DNA of 64,000 bases. Source: Aegilops tauschii subsp. strangulata. Lineage: Eukaryota > Streptophyta > Magnoliopsida > Poales > Poaceae. Shown here piece by piece: positions 33,985-46,373 of the stretch (positions are counted from its first letter, which is position 1; each line of letters starts with the position of its first letter). The DNA is taken from NCBI RefSeq assembly GCF_002575655.3, contig NC_053036.3, positions 157,022,627 to 157,086,626 on the forward strand, written 5' to 3'. Position numbers and translations under genes: made by a program. The notes beneath the pieces are model-generated. The model was given only the letters and a program-made list of their open reading frames with translations. It did no database searches and had not been told where the DNA came from.

Positions 33985-35553
33985 AAGGGGGTAAGCACTT
34001 GTAGACAATTGGCAAACTATTGTGAACATCACGCGTTTGTCTCTTGTGTTGAACCCCAACAGGTCTATGAGGCGCTCGAAGACCCGGATTGGCTTAATGC
34101 CATGCATGAAGAACTCAAAAACTTCGAGCACAACAAGGTGTGGAGATTGGTGCCAAGGCCAACGGGGAACCATAATGTCATTGGAACCAAGTGGATATTC
34201 AAGAACAAGCAAGATGCTCATGGAATTATTGTCCGCAACAAGGCTCGCTTGGTAGCACAAGGCTACTCCCAAGTCGAGGGTATTGACTACGGTGAAACCT
34301 TTGCTCCCGTTGCTCACCTTGAATCTATTTGTTTGTTGATTGCTTATGCTTCTCATAATTATTTCAAGTTGCAACAAATGGATGTGAAGAGTGCTTTTCT
34401 TAATGGTCCTATTAATGAGTTGGTGTATGTCAAATAACCCCCCGGGTTCGAGGATCCCTATTTTCCCGATCATGTGTACCAACTCGATAAGGCACTCTAT
34501 GGCCTTAAACAAGCCCCACGTGCGTGGTATGACCACCTTACCGAGTTGTTGCAAGATCATGGGTTTGAAATTTGGAAAATCGACCCCACTCTTTTTACTA
34601 AGAAGGTCAAAGGGGAGTTGTTTGTGTGCCAAATATATGTTGATGATATTATCTTTGGTTCTCCTAACAAAGCTCTCAATGAGGAATTTGCCGCTCTCAT
34701 GACCTCAAAGTTCAAGATTTCCATGATGGGAGAGTTGAAGTTCTTTCTCGGGTTCGAAGTCAAGCAACGAAGAGAAGGAACCTTCATCAACGAAGCCAAA
34801 TACACTCAAGACATGCTCAAGAGATTCAAGCTAAGTGATGTCAAGCCGACTTCCACTCCAATGCCCGTCAAATGCCAACTTGACATAGATCCCAATGGTA
34901 AAGTGGTGGATCAAAAGGTATATCGCTCCATGATTGGCTCCTTGCTTTACCTTTGTGCATCTAGACCGGATATCATGTTGAGTGTGGGAATTTGTGCACG
35001 GTTTCAAGCCACACCTAAGGAAAGCCACTTTGTGGCGGTCAAGCGAATCTTTCGATATTTGGCTCATACCCCAAACTTTGGCTTATGGTACCCAAGAGGA
35101 GAAAACTTCAACCTTGTAGGCTATTTGGACGCCGATTGGGCGAGAGCCAAAGTGGATAGGAAGTCAACTTCCGGAGGGTGCCAATTCATTGGTTGCTCTT
35201 TGGTGAGTTGGTCTTCTAAGAAGCAAAGTTGTGTCAGTAGTTGTTGTGCACAACTTCTATGGATGAGGCAAACTTTAAAGGATTACGGTGTCATTTGTGA
35301 CAAAGTGCCTCTTTGGTGTGACAATGAAAGTGCCATCAAGATTTCTCTCAATCTGGTGCAACACTTCAAGACAAAGCATATTGAGATTCGATATCACTTC
35401 ATCCGGGATCATATTAGGCGAGTGGAGATCGAGCTCAACTATGTCAACACTCATGATAACCTTGCAGATATCTTCACGAAGCCCTTGGATGAAGCAAGAT
35501 TTCGCGAGTTAAGGCATGAGCTAAATATCATTGATTCGAGCAATGTAGCTTGA
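33985..35553 (+). pseudogene. Maximus reverse transcriptase-RNase H
   Basis: RVT_2 domain: [37 protein letters not shown] (first catalytic Asp) then TAA at 34435-34437 where Gln is usual. It resumes with PPGF, LYGLKQAPRAWYDHL, and YVDD at 34636-34647. The RNase H part has GYLDADWARAKVDRKSTSG and the C-terminal NTHDNLADIFTKPL. At 35232-35240 an in-frame loss of about 12 codons removes the catalytic TAEAEY segment. A TGA at 33982-33984 precedes the domain. Inactive on at least two counts. Confidence 0.92.
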
Positions 35554-36253
35554 ACCCTTGCACACCCCACCATACTCATCTTGATGTCTTGTTTAGGTGT
35601 AGGCATGGACATAGGGGGAGTGCTGTTCTCTTAATGAACTCTCCCTCCCCCATTATGCATAAATTGATCAACTCTTTCACATTAGCCATTGTTGATGGTA
35701 CTTGTGCTTCAGAGACGAGTTTTGGTCATGGGCCCAAGGATAATTCTTCGCGGCGCCATACCATTTGACTCAAACATAGGTGGCTCCGGCCACAGCCCTT
35801 GCGCAAGGGTGTTTTCTTTGTTGTGTGTTTCCTTTTGCCTTGCTCCTTCGGTTCTCCTAGATGCTTGAATTCTCCAAGGAGTGGCTTTTATTGTTTGCTT
35901 CTTGCACTCTTGGGGGCTTCGTCATCATAATACAGTGTCTTGCTTCCATCCTAAGCCTTCTCATCCCAAGCCATCTTTTCCAAATGTACACAAGTTTGAT
36001 CTCTTTGTGCATGGGCTGATGCATCTTGGCAGTACAACCGGTGGTCAGAACGGTTCTACCGCTCTTCCACTAGGTTGTGTAGTCCCAGCGGTACTTCCGG
36101 TCTTGCACGAGCGGTTCTACCGCGCTTGCTTGTACCCGTACCATTGGCCGGTAGTACCAGTATCTGGTAGCGGTACTACCGCTGCTTCTGGCGCGAAAAT
36201 ACCGCCCTCAAACACCGGCTAGCTACAGGAGCGGTACTACCGCTCTTTAGAGC
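35554..36253 (+). other. Maximus post-pol non-coding region with palindromic motifs
   Basis: No credible ORF. Includes a polypurine-like CATAGGGGGAGTG at 35609-35621, and at 36036-36258 repeated inverted motifs of the form GCGGTAC-TACCGC (36168-36182, 36230-36244 and variants). Element II inserted inside one of these motifs; the other half resumes at 44468. Confidence 0.65.
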
Positions 36254-36258
36254 GGTAC

Positions 36259-37842
36259 TGCTACCTCTTGAGCACTGCGTTGGTTTTCCCTTGAAGAGGA
36301 AAGGGTGATGCAGCAAAGTAGCGTAAGTATTTCCCTCACTTTTTGAGAACCAAGGTATCAATCCAGTAGGAGGCCACGCACGAGTCCCTCGCACCTACAC
36401 AAACAAATAAATCCTCACAACCAACGGAATAAAGGGGTTGTCAATCCCTTAACGGTCACTTACGAGAGTGAGATCTGAAAGATATGATAAGATAATATTT
36501 TTGGGATTTTTATGATAAAGATGCAAAGTAAAGAAAGCAAAATAAAGACGACGCTAGAAATAACTTGTTGATGGGAGATTAATATGATGGAAAATAGACC
36601 CGGGGGCCATAGGTTTCACTAGTGGCTTCTCTCAAGAGCATAAGTATTACAGTGGGTGAACAAATTACTGTTGAGCAATTGACAGAATTGAGCATAGTTA
36701 TGAGAATATCTAGGTATGATCATGTATATAGGCATCACGTCCGAGACAAGTAGACCGACTCCTGCCTGCATCTACTACTATTACTCCACACATCGACCGC
36801 TATCCGGCATGCATCTAGAGTATTAAGTTCATAAGAACAGAGTAACGCTTTAAGTAAGATGACATGATGTAGAGGGATAAATTCATGCAATATGATATAA
36901 ACCCCATCTTGTTATCCTCGATGGCAACAATACAATACGTGCCTTGCTGCCCCTCCTGTCACTGGGAAAGGACACCACAAGATTGAACCCAAAGCTAAGC
37001 ACTTATCCCATTGCAAAAAAGATCAATCTAGTAGGCCAAACCAAACTGATAATTCGAAGAGACTTGCAAAGATAACCAATCATACATAAAAGAATTCAGA
37101 GAAGATTCAAATATTGTTCATAGATAAACTTGATCATAAACCCACAATTCATCGGTCTCAACAAACACACCGCAAAAGAAGATTACATCGAATAGATCTC
37201 CACGAGAGAGGGGGAGAACATTGTATTGAGATCCAAAAAGAGAGAAGAAGCCATCTAGCTAATAACTATGGACCCAAAGGTCTGAGGTAAACTACTCACA
37301 CATCATCGGAGAGGCTATGGTGTTGATGTAGAAGCCCTCCGTGATCGATGCCCCCTCCGGCGGAGCTCCGGAAAAGGCCCCAAGATGGGATCTCATGGGT
37401 ACAGAAGGTTGCGGTGGTGGAATTAGGTTTTTGGATCCGTATCTGGTAGTTTGGGGATACGTAGGTATATGTAGGAGGAAGGAGTACGTCAGTGGAGCAA
37501 CATGGGGCCCACGAGGGTGGAGGGCGCGCCCAAGGGGGTAGGCGCGCCCCCCTACCTCGTGCCCTCCTGGTTGATGTCTTGACGTAGGGTCCAAGTTCTC
37601 TGGATCACGTTCGTTCCGAAAATCACGTTCCCGAAGGTTTCATTCCGTTTGGACTGCGTTTGATTTTCTTTTTCTGCGAAACTCTGAATAGGCAAGAAAC
37701 AACAATTCTGGGCTGGGCCTCCGGTTAATAGGTTAGTCCCAAAAATAATATAAAAGTGTATAATAAAGCCCATTAATGTCCAAAACAGAATATAATATAG
37801 CATGGAACAATAAAAAATTATAGATACGTTGGAGACGTATCA
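36259..37842 (-). repeat. Athila-type II 3' LTR
   Basis: Reverse-oriented TGATACGTCTCC...GTAGCA, adjoining the polypurine tract (AAGCTTGGGGATGCT on the minus strand) at 37843-37857. Confidence 0.92.
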
Positions 37843-40533
37843 AGCATCCCCAAGCTTAATTCCTGCTCGTCCTCGAGTAGGTAAATGATAAAAACTGAAT
37901 TTTTGATGTGGAATGCTACTTGGCATAATTTCAATGTAATTCTTCTTAATTGTGGTATGAATATTCAGATCCGAAAGATTCAAGACAAAAGTTTAATATT
38001 GACATAAAAATAATAGTACTTCAAGCATACTAACTAAGCAATTATGTCTTCTCAAAATAACATGGCCAAAGAAAGTTATCCCTACAAAATCATATAGTCT
38101 GGCTATGCTCTATCTTCACCACACAAAATATTTAAATCATGCACAACCCCGATGACAAGCCAAGCAATTGTTTCATACTTTTAGTGTTCTCAAATTTTTT
38201 CAATCTTCACGCAATACATGAGCGTGAGCCATGGATATAGCACTATATGTGGTATGGAATGGTGGTTGTGGAGAAGACAAAAAAGGGAGAAGATAGTCTC
38301 ACATCAACTAAGCGTATCAACGGGCTATGGAGATGCCCATTAATAGATATCAATGTGAGTGAGTAGGGATTGCCATGCAACGGATGCACTAAGAGCTAAA
38401 AGTATATGAAAGTTCAACATAAGGAACTAAGTGGGTGTGCATCCAACTCGCTTGCTCACGAAGACCTAGGGCATTTTGAGGAAGCCCATCATTGGAATAT
38501 ACAAGCCAAGTTCTATAATGAAAAATTTCCCACTAGTATATGAAAGTGATACCATAGGAGACTTTCTATCATGAAGATCATGGTGCTACTTTGAAGCACA
38601 AGTGTGGTAAAAGGATAGTAGCATTGTCCCTTCTCTCTTTTTTCTCTCATTTTTTTATTTCGTCCAGAGTCTCGTCCCGACTTGTGGGGGAATCAAAGTC
38701 TCCGTCATCCTTTCCTCACTTGGGACAATGCTCTAAAAATGGATGATCATCACACTTTTATTTACTTACAACTCAATAATTACAACTCAATACTTAGAAC
38801 AAAATATGACTCTATGTGAATGCCTCCGGCGGTGTACCGGGATATGCAATGAATCAAGAGTGATATGTATGAAAGAATTATGAACGGTGGCTTTGCCACA
38901 AATACGATGTCAACTACATGATCATGGAAAGCAATATGACAATGATGGAGCGTGTCATAATAAACGAAACGGTGGTAAGTTGCATGGCAATATATCTCGG
39001 AATGGCTATGGAAATGCCATGATAGGTAGGTATGGTGGCTTTTTTGAGGAAGGTATATGGTGGGTGTATGATACCGGTGAAAAGTGCGCGGTATTAGAGA
39101 GGCTAGCAATGGTGGAAGGAGGAAAAGTGTGTATAATCCATGGACTCAACATTAGTCATAAAGAACTCATATACTTATTGCAAAAATCTACAAGTTATCA
39201 AAGCAAAGTATTACGCGCATGCTCCTAGGGGGATAGATTGGTAGGAAAAGACCATCGCTCGTCCCCGACCGCCACTCATAAGGAAGACAATCAATAAATA
39301 AATCATGCTCCGACTTCATCACATAACGGTTCACCATACGTGCATGCTATGGGAACCACAAACTTTAACACAAGTATTTCTCAAATTAAAAACTACTCAA
39401 CTAGCATGACTCTAATATCACCATCTTTATATCTCAAAACAGTTATCAAGCATCAAACTTCTCATAGTATTCAACACACTCATAAGAATTTTTTTACTAA
39501 TCTTGAATGCCTATCATTGTCAAAGCAAACTACCATGCTGTTTGTAGGACTCTCAAAATAATCTAAGTGAAGCATGATAGAACAATAGTTTCTATAAAAC
39601 AAAATCACCACCGTGCTCTAAAAGATATAAGTGAAGCACTAGAGCAAAAACTATATAACTCAAAAGATATAAGTGAAGCACATAGAGTATTCTAAGAAAT
39701 TCCGAATCATGTGTGTCTCTCTCAAAAGGTGTGTAAAGCAAATATGATTGTGGTAAACTAAAAAGCAAACACTCAAATCATACAAGACGCTCTAAGCAAA
39801 ACACATATCATGTGGTGAATAAAAATATAGCTCCAAGTAAAGTTACCGATGGAAGTAGACGAAAGAGGGGATGCCTTCCGGGGCATCCCCAAGCTTTGGC
39901 TTTTTGGTGTCCTTAAATTATCTTGGGGTGCCATGGGCATCCCCAATCTTAGGCTCTTTCCACTCCTTGTTCCATCTTTCACCCAAAACTTGAAAACTTC
40001 ACAACACAAAACTCAGCAGAAAATCTCATGAGCTCCGTTAGCGAAAGAAAACAAAACACCACTTCAAGGTACTGTAATGAACTCATTCTTTATTTATATT
40101 GGTGTTAAACCTACTGTATTCCAACTTCTCTATGATTTATAAACTCTTTTACTAGCCATAGATTCATCAAAAATAAGCAAACAACACACGAAAAACAGAA
40201 TCTGTCAAAAACAGAACAGTCTGTAGTAATCTGTAACTAACGCAAACTTCTGGAACTCCAAAAATTCAGCAAAAATAGGAAAACCTAGACAATTTGTTTA
40301 TTGATCAGCATCAATTGGAATCAATATTTTATCACGTTCTGGTTATTTTTAACAATTATTTTTGTAACAGAAAGTTTCTGGAATTTTCAGCAAGATCAAA
40401 TAACTATCATCCAAGAAGATCCTATAGGTCAAACTTGGCACAAACACTAATTAAAACATAAAAAGACATCTAACCAGAGGCTAGATCAAATATTTATTCC
40501 TAAACAGAAGCAAAAAGCAAAAACTAAAAAATA
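37843..40533 (-). other. Non-coding 3' internal region of Athila-type II
   Basis: Counterpart of 17771-20513. Contains the GGGGATGCC/GGCATCCCC hairpin at 39867-39890 and repeated AAGCTTGGGGATGC-like motifs. No credible ORF. Confidence 0.7.
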
Positions 40534-40584
40534 AAATTGGGTTGCCTCCCAACAAGCGCTATCATTTAACGCCCCTAGCTAGGC
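40534..40584 (-). promoter_or_regulatory. Conserved non-coding block with stem-loop (copy II)
   Basis: TTGGG-AGGCAA-CCCAA hairpin (minus strand 40550-40535) preceded by GGGCGTTAAATGATAGCGCT. Lies between the protease ORF and the 3' non-coding region. Confidence 0.5.
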
Positions 40585-40667
40585 ATAATAGCAAGGATAG
40601 ATCTAGGTATTGCCATCTTTGGTAGGCAATCCATAAGTGGCTCTCATAATAGATTCATAAGGTAATT

Positions 40668-41219
40668 TTATTTTCTTTCTAGGGAAGTGTTCCATGCCTT
40701 TTTTAACGGAAATTGGAATCTAATGTTCCCTTCCTTCATATCAATAATTGCACCAATCGTTCTAAGGAAAGGTCTACCAAGAATAATAGGACATGAAGGA
40801 TTGCAATCTATATCAAGAACAATAAAATCTACGGGCACATAATTCCTATTTGCAACAATAAGAACATCATCAATTCTTCCCATAGGTTTCTTAATAGTGG
40901 AATCCGCAAGGTGCAAGTTTAGAGAGCAATCATCAAATTCACGGAAACCTAGTAAATCGCATAAAGTTTTTGGAATCGTGGAAACACTAGCACCCAAATC
41001 ACACAAAGCATAGCATTCATGATCTTTAATTTTAATTTTAATAGTAGGTTCCCATTCATCATAAAGTTTTCTAGGGATAGAAACTTCCAACTCAAGTTTT
41101 TCTTCATAAGATTGCATCAAAGCATCAACGATATGTTTGGTAAAGGCTTTATTTTGACTATAAGCATGAGGAGAATTTAGCACGGATTGCAACAAGGAAA
41201 TACAATATATAAAGAACAA
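40668..41219 (-). pseudogene. Athila-type II protease domain
   Basis: Retropepsin-like aspartic protease: the active site reads YALCDLGASVSTIPKTL (Asp-Leu-Gly-Ala-Ser as in Athila elements) and the flap-side motif is PIILGRPFLRTIGAIIDM. Domain complete; ends at TAG 40670-40668. The frame change at ~41200 separates it from upstream gag, so a fused gag-protease product would need a frameshift. Normally RT would follow; here the conserved hairpin block follows at once. Confidence 0.85.
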
Positions 41220-42681
41220 TTATCATAATTAAATTCCTTGAAATCCAAAATAGTGGGTTCATTAATATCTAGATTTTTTATCTCTTCAATCCCACTTTTA
41301 TCAATTTCAGCATCAAGATTTAAAAACTCTGAATTTTTGGAACACCTTCTAGGTAAAGGTGGATCATATTCAGTCCCATCATTATCAAGATTCATATTGC
41401 AAAACAAAGATTTAATAGGGGACACATCGATCACTTTTAGATCTTCATCTTTATTTTCATAGAAACTAGAAGAACACGCTTTCATAAAGCAATCTTTCTT
41501 AGCACGCATCCTAGCGGTTCTTTCTTTGCACTCATCAATGAAAATTCTCATGGCTTTGAGAGAATCATTGATATCATGATTAGGAGAGATAGATCTAAGT
41601 TTTAAAGAATCAACATCAAGAGAAATTCTATCAATGTTCCTAGCAAATTCATCAACTTTAAGCAATTTTTCTTCAAGCAAAGCATTGAAATTCTTTTGCG
41701 AATTCATAAACTCCTTAACACTAGTCTCAAATTCAGAGGGCATCTTATTAAAATTTCCATAAGAATTGTTGTAGGAATTACCATAATTATTAGAGGAATT
41801 ACTAGGATAAGGTCTAGGATTAAAGTTTCCTCTATATGCGTTGTTACCAAAATTATTCCTACCAACAAAATTCACATCCATAGATTCATTATATTCTCAA
41901 TCAAGGTAGACAAAGGCATATCATTAGGATCAGAAGAAACACTCTTGGTAGTAAATAATTTCATAAGTTCATCCATCTTTCCACTCAAAACATTAATTTC
42001 TTCTATCGCATGCACTTTTTTATTAGTAGATCTTTCAGTGTGCCATTTAGAATAATTAACCATAATATTATCTAGGAGTTTAGTAGCTTCTCCTAAAGTG
42101 ATTTCCATAAAAGTGCCTCCCGCGGCCAAATCTAAAAGATTTCTAGAAGCAAAATTCAATCCGGCATAATTTTTTTGTATAATCATCCACAAATTCAAAC
42201 CATGTGTAGGGCAATTACGTATCATTAATTTCATCCTCTCCCAAGCTTGTGCAACATGTTCATGATCAAGTTGCTTAAAATTCAAGATATCGTTTCTAAG
42301 AGAGATGATCTTAGCGGGAGAAAAATACTTAGAGATAAAAGAATGTTTGCACTTATTCCAAGAATCAATACTATTTTTAGGCAAAGATGAAAACCAAGCT
42401 TTAGCACGATCTCTAAGCGAAAAAGGAAATAGCTTCAATTTAACAATATCATTATCCACATCTTTCTTATTTTGCATATCACACAAATCAATGAAGCTAT
42501 TTAGATGGGTAGCGGCATCTTCACTAGGAAGGCCGGCGAATTGATCTTTCATGACAAGATTCAACAAAGCAGCATTAATTTCACAAGATTCAGTATCGAT
42601 AAGAGGAGCAATCGGGGTGCTAAGAAAATCTTTGTTGTTGGTATTGGTAAAGTCACACAATTTTGTATTATCTTGAGCCAT
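41177..42681 (-). pseudogene. Athila-type II gag
   Basis: ATG at 42681 (MAQDNTKLCDF), 120 codons upstream of which the frame is only leader. Capsid core (Retrotrans_gag): FAGLPSEDAATHLNSFIDLC, LKLFPFSLRDRAKAWFSSLP, AWERMKLMIRNCPTHGLN, DLAAGGTFMEITLGEA. A frame change at ~41875 leads to an Asn/Tyr-rich linker (41770-41870) and a helical region, then an acidic stretch ending DKSGIEEIKNLDINEPTIL. No zinc knuckle, consistent with Athila gags. Two frame breaks (~41875, ~41200) make it defective unless they are assembly errors. Confidence 0.85.
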
Positions 42682-42901
42682 CGTGACAAGCAAGCAATCC
42701 AACACGCGAGCAAACAAGAAGCAAACAAAAAGGAGGTGATCAGAAAAGAGAGGGCGAATAAAACAGCAAGGGTGAAGTGGGGGAGAGGAAAACGAGAGGC
42801 AAATGGCAAATAATGTAATGCGGGAGATAAGGGTTTGTGATGAGTACTTGGTATGTTGACTTTTGCGTAGACTCGCCGGCAACGGCGCCAGAAATCCTTC
42901 T

Positions 42902-44467
42902 TGCTACCTCTTGAGCACTGCGTTGGTTTTCCCTTGAAGAGGAAAGGGTGATGCAGCAAAGTAGCGTAAGTATTTCCCTTAGTTTTTGAGAACCAAGGTA
43001 TCAATCCAGTAGGAGGCCACGCACGAGTCCCCCGCACCTACACAAACAAATAAATCCTCGCAACCAACGCAATAAAGGGGTTGTCAATCCCTTCACGGTC
43101 GCTTACGAGAGTGAGATCTGATAGATATGATAAGATAATATTTTTGGTATTTTTATGATAAAGATGCAAAGTAAAGAAAGCAAAATAAAGACGACGCTAG
43201 AAATAACTTGTTGACGGGAGATTAATATGATGGAAATTAGACCCGGGGGCCATAGGTTTCACTAGTGGCTTCTCTCAAGAGCATAAGTATTACGGTGGGT
43301 GAACAAATTACTGTTGAGCAATTGACAGAATTGAGCATAGTTATGAGAATATCTAGGTATGATCATGTATATAGGCATCACGTCCGAGACAAGTAGACCA
43401 ACTCCTGCCTGCATCTACTACTATTACTCCACACATCGACCGCTATCCAGCATGCATCTAGAGTATTAAGTTCATAAGAATAGAGTAACGCTTTAAGTAA
43501 GATGACATGATGTAGAGGGATAAATTCATGCAATATGATATAAACCCCATCTTGTTATCCTCGATGGCAACAATACAATACGTGCCTTGCTGCCCCTACT
43601 GTCACTGGGAAAGGACACCGCAAGATTGAACCCAAAGCTAAGAACTTCTCCCATTGCAAGAAAGATCAATCTAGTAGGCCAAACCAAACTGATAATTCGA
43701 AGAGACTTGCAAAGATAACCAATCATGCATAAAAGAATTCAGAGAAGATTCAAATATTGTTCATAGATAAACTTGATCATAAACCCACAATTCATCGGTC
43801 TCAACAAACACACCGCAAAAGAAGATTACATCGAATAGATCTCCACGAGAGAGGGGGAGAACATTGTATTGAGATCCAAAAAGAGAGAAGAAGCCATCTA
43901 GCTAATAACTATGGACCCGAAGGTCTGAGGTAAACTACTCACACATCATCGGAGAGGCTATGGTGTTGATGTAGAAGCCCTCCGTGATCGATGCCCCCTC
44001 TGGCGGAGCTCCGGAAAAGGCCCCAAGATGGGATCTCACGGGTACAGAAGGTTGCGGTGGTGGAATTAGGTTTTTGGCTCCGTATCTGGTAGTTTGGGGG
44101 TATGTAGGTATATGTAGGAGGAAGGAGTACGTCGGTGGAGCAACGTGGGGCCCATGAGGGTGGAGGGCGCGCCCCCTACCTCGTGCCCTCCTGGTTGATG
44201 TCTTGACGTAGGGTCCAAGTCCTCTGGATCACGTTCGTTCCGAAAATCACGTTCCCGAAGGTTTCATTTCGTTTGGACTCCGTTTGATATTCTTTTTCTG
44301 CGAAACTCTGAAATAGGCAAAAAACAGCAATTCTGGGCTGGGCCTCCTGTTAATAGGTTAGTCCCAAAAATAATATAAAAGTGTATAATAAAGCCCATTA
44401 ATGTCCAAAATAGAATATAATATAGCATGGAACAATCAAAAATTATAGATACGTTGGAGACGTATCA
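42902..44467 (-). repeat. Athila-type II 5' LTR
   Basis: Same termini as 36259-37842; followed (leftwards) by the tRNA-Asp-type primer site at 42890-42878. Confidence 0.92.
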
Positions 44468-44484
44468 GGTACCACCGGCTGACA

Positions 44485-44671
44485 CCTGGGCGTATATATA
44501 AAGGGCGCAGGCTGAAGGGGTATTCTATTTCCCCTTCGCGCCCATCCCGCATCTGAACCCTAGCCGCTAGTTGCTCCGCCCATTGCCCCGAAGCGCCCTC
44601 AAGCGTTCCGGATCGGTCGGCCCTTTATCGGATCCGCTCCATGGAGGTCGCCTCCCTTCCGATCTCCTCCC
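44485..44671 (+). promoter_or_regulatory. Putative internal promoter of the Maximus additional ORF
   Basis: TATATATAAAG at ~44493-44503, in otherwise GC-rich sequence, lies ~170 bp upstream of the ORF's ATG at 44672. Position and context fit a TATA box for a subgenomic transcript; no experimental evidence. Confidence 0.4.
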
Positions 44672-46368
44672 ATGGATACCGGTAATGACCTGTTTCCGCT
44701 TGTTCTTAGGGTTCCTTTTTGTTGAATCCTTCCTCTAGGGCATTGCTTGTACTCCCACATTTTTAGCCAAATGATTGGTGGGAGAGATCCTTATAAACTC
44801 CCCCTTTTCTTGTGCGTAGCTAGAAGTAGGAATATTGCATCTAGATTCAAAGTAGGGCTGTTCCCGTTCTTCAACTCGGCAGATCCGCTCTCAGTGGTAC
44901 TACTGCTCAGGCGGTTCTACCAGTCGAACAACCGGAACAACCGCTTTCTCCGAACCCATCTGCACTATTCTTCTTCTACTCACGAACATGAGATTTATTC
45001 TTCTGATCTTGTGTACATTCCTCTCATCTTTGCTGGGGTATCTGTGTGCTCTCTGTGTGCGTTTGCAGGTGGCTCTAGCTCTCGTGTTGCTCAGTAGTCT
45101 CAGAACACCAAGAAGAGGGCCCGTAGGGGCAAACCATTGGATGACAGTGAGGATACTCGCGAGCTTGTGATCCCTACCAAAGCCACTCGCCGGGAGAAGT
45201 CTGTTGCTGCCAAGCAGCGTGCTGCGATGCCAATGCACAAATGGAAGCTTACAGACTGGGAAAAGTTCCGTTCCAGGATCCCTACTCTGTGGCACCGCAT
45301 CCTCGTTGGAACAACCCTCAGTTCCGGAATGAGTTGCAGATAAGGATTGTGTCCGAAATTTTTGAGCACCACAAGAACAAGTTCACCCGGATGTGGTCCA
45401 TTGACATTGATCACTGGAGGAACAACCTTGGTTACTTTGGAGAGGCTCTGGAGATCTGTGAGGAGTTTGATTTGATCAAGCTCATGACTGTGAATTGTGA
45501 CTTTGATGTGCAGCTCATTCATCAGTTCTATGCTACCGTCCACTTCGGCACCGATGATGCGCGTCACCTGTCCTTTATGTGCCGTGATGAGTTCTTTCAT
45601 GTCCCTTGGAGAGCCTTCTGCAATGCTCTTGGCTATGAGGATACCGGGTTGGAGGGCCAAGGTGGTCTCCGTCCTCACGATCGAGACCACCCTACGGACA
45701 AGGAGAAGCTTGCCCCTCTGTACATCCCGGGTCATGGTATCGTGGGTAAGTCCAATGACCTTGTGCGAGTCTATGATATTCTGCATCGTGTGTTCCGCTG
45801 TGTGCTGCTACCCAAGGTTGGGAATCAAGATGATGTTTATGGTTATCTTGTGGATTTGCTTGTGGCCATGAAGACCAAGAAGGGTTCCGGTGCCATGTTT
45901 GATGTCTCCAAGTGGTTGTGGGAGGAGATGTACAATATGGTGTGGTATCGCAAGGTACTGATCTATGCTCCTTTTGTGATGCAGTTTCTTAACTCCGTTT
46001 AGGCAGTCCATAGGACAGGAGAACCTCTCACCACTCCGGCTAATCTCACCGAGCATGAGGTTAAGGTGTTGAGGAAGAAGAAGCATAAGACTCCTCGTTT
46101 TTCTAAGGGCAATCAGGAGGATGTGTTTGCTACCTCGGACGACGATGACTTCGAGTTGGAGCCTGGGGCCCAGCCCTCTTGGGTTGAGAAGCTGACTTCC
46201 AAGATAAAGAAGACTTTTTGCTTGTAGACTCATATTCAGAAGAAGCTCTACAAAGCCCATGTTGCTGAGAAAATGGTGTGTCGCAGGCAGATTCAGTTGA
46301 TGAGGCAGCTCAATGTGCCAGATGTGAAGAGTGGCTCCGAGAAGACCATCACTCCTGAGGATATGTGG
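44672..46368 (+). pseudogene. Maximus additional ORF downstream of pol, first part
   Basis: A spliced ORF of the post-pol region. Exon 1 is only 44672-44681 (ATGGATACCG); an intron 44682-45068 (GTAATG...TTTGCAG) joins in phase to exon 2. Exon 2 has a basic segment (NTKKRARRGK), then a globular part (45270-46000) with RNNLGYFGEALEICEEFDL and HLSFMCRDEFFHVPWRAF, like plant-retrotransposon proteins of unknown function. TAG codons at 45095, 46000 and 46225 replace expected Gln; a frame change occurs at ~45270. Interrupted by element III at 46374; its last 166 bases are at 61233-61398. No signal peptide or membrane segment, so I would not call it an envelope. Confidence 0.65.
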
Positions 46369-46373
46369 TGCTT

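Larger units (their letters stand above)
36259..44467 (-). mobile_element. Athila-type gypsy element II (Sabrina-like), gag-protease only
   Basis: Perfect duplication GGTAC (36254-36258, 44468-44472). LTRs 36259-37842 and 42902-44467, primer site TGGCGCCGTTGCC at 42890-42878 on the minus strand. Encodes gag and protease but no RT, RNase H or integrase, so it depends on a relative for mobility. Complete otherwise; the two LTRs are very alike, suggesting recent insertion. Confidence 0.92.

Noticed and set aside
33598..34632. 344-codon minus-strand frame
   Set aside because: Exactly antisense to Maximus pol linker and reverse transcriptase; no recognisable domain.
45100..45786. 228-codon minus-strand frame
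   Set aside because: Antisense shadow of the Maximus additional ORF, whose sense strand has the splice signals and continuous homology.
44672..46368. Envelope-like protein of the Maximus element
   Set aside because: Sireviruses can carry envelope-like ORFs, but I see no signal peptide or transmembrane segment here, so I left the function open.
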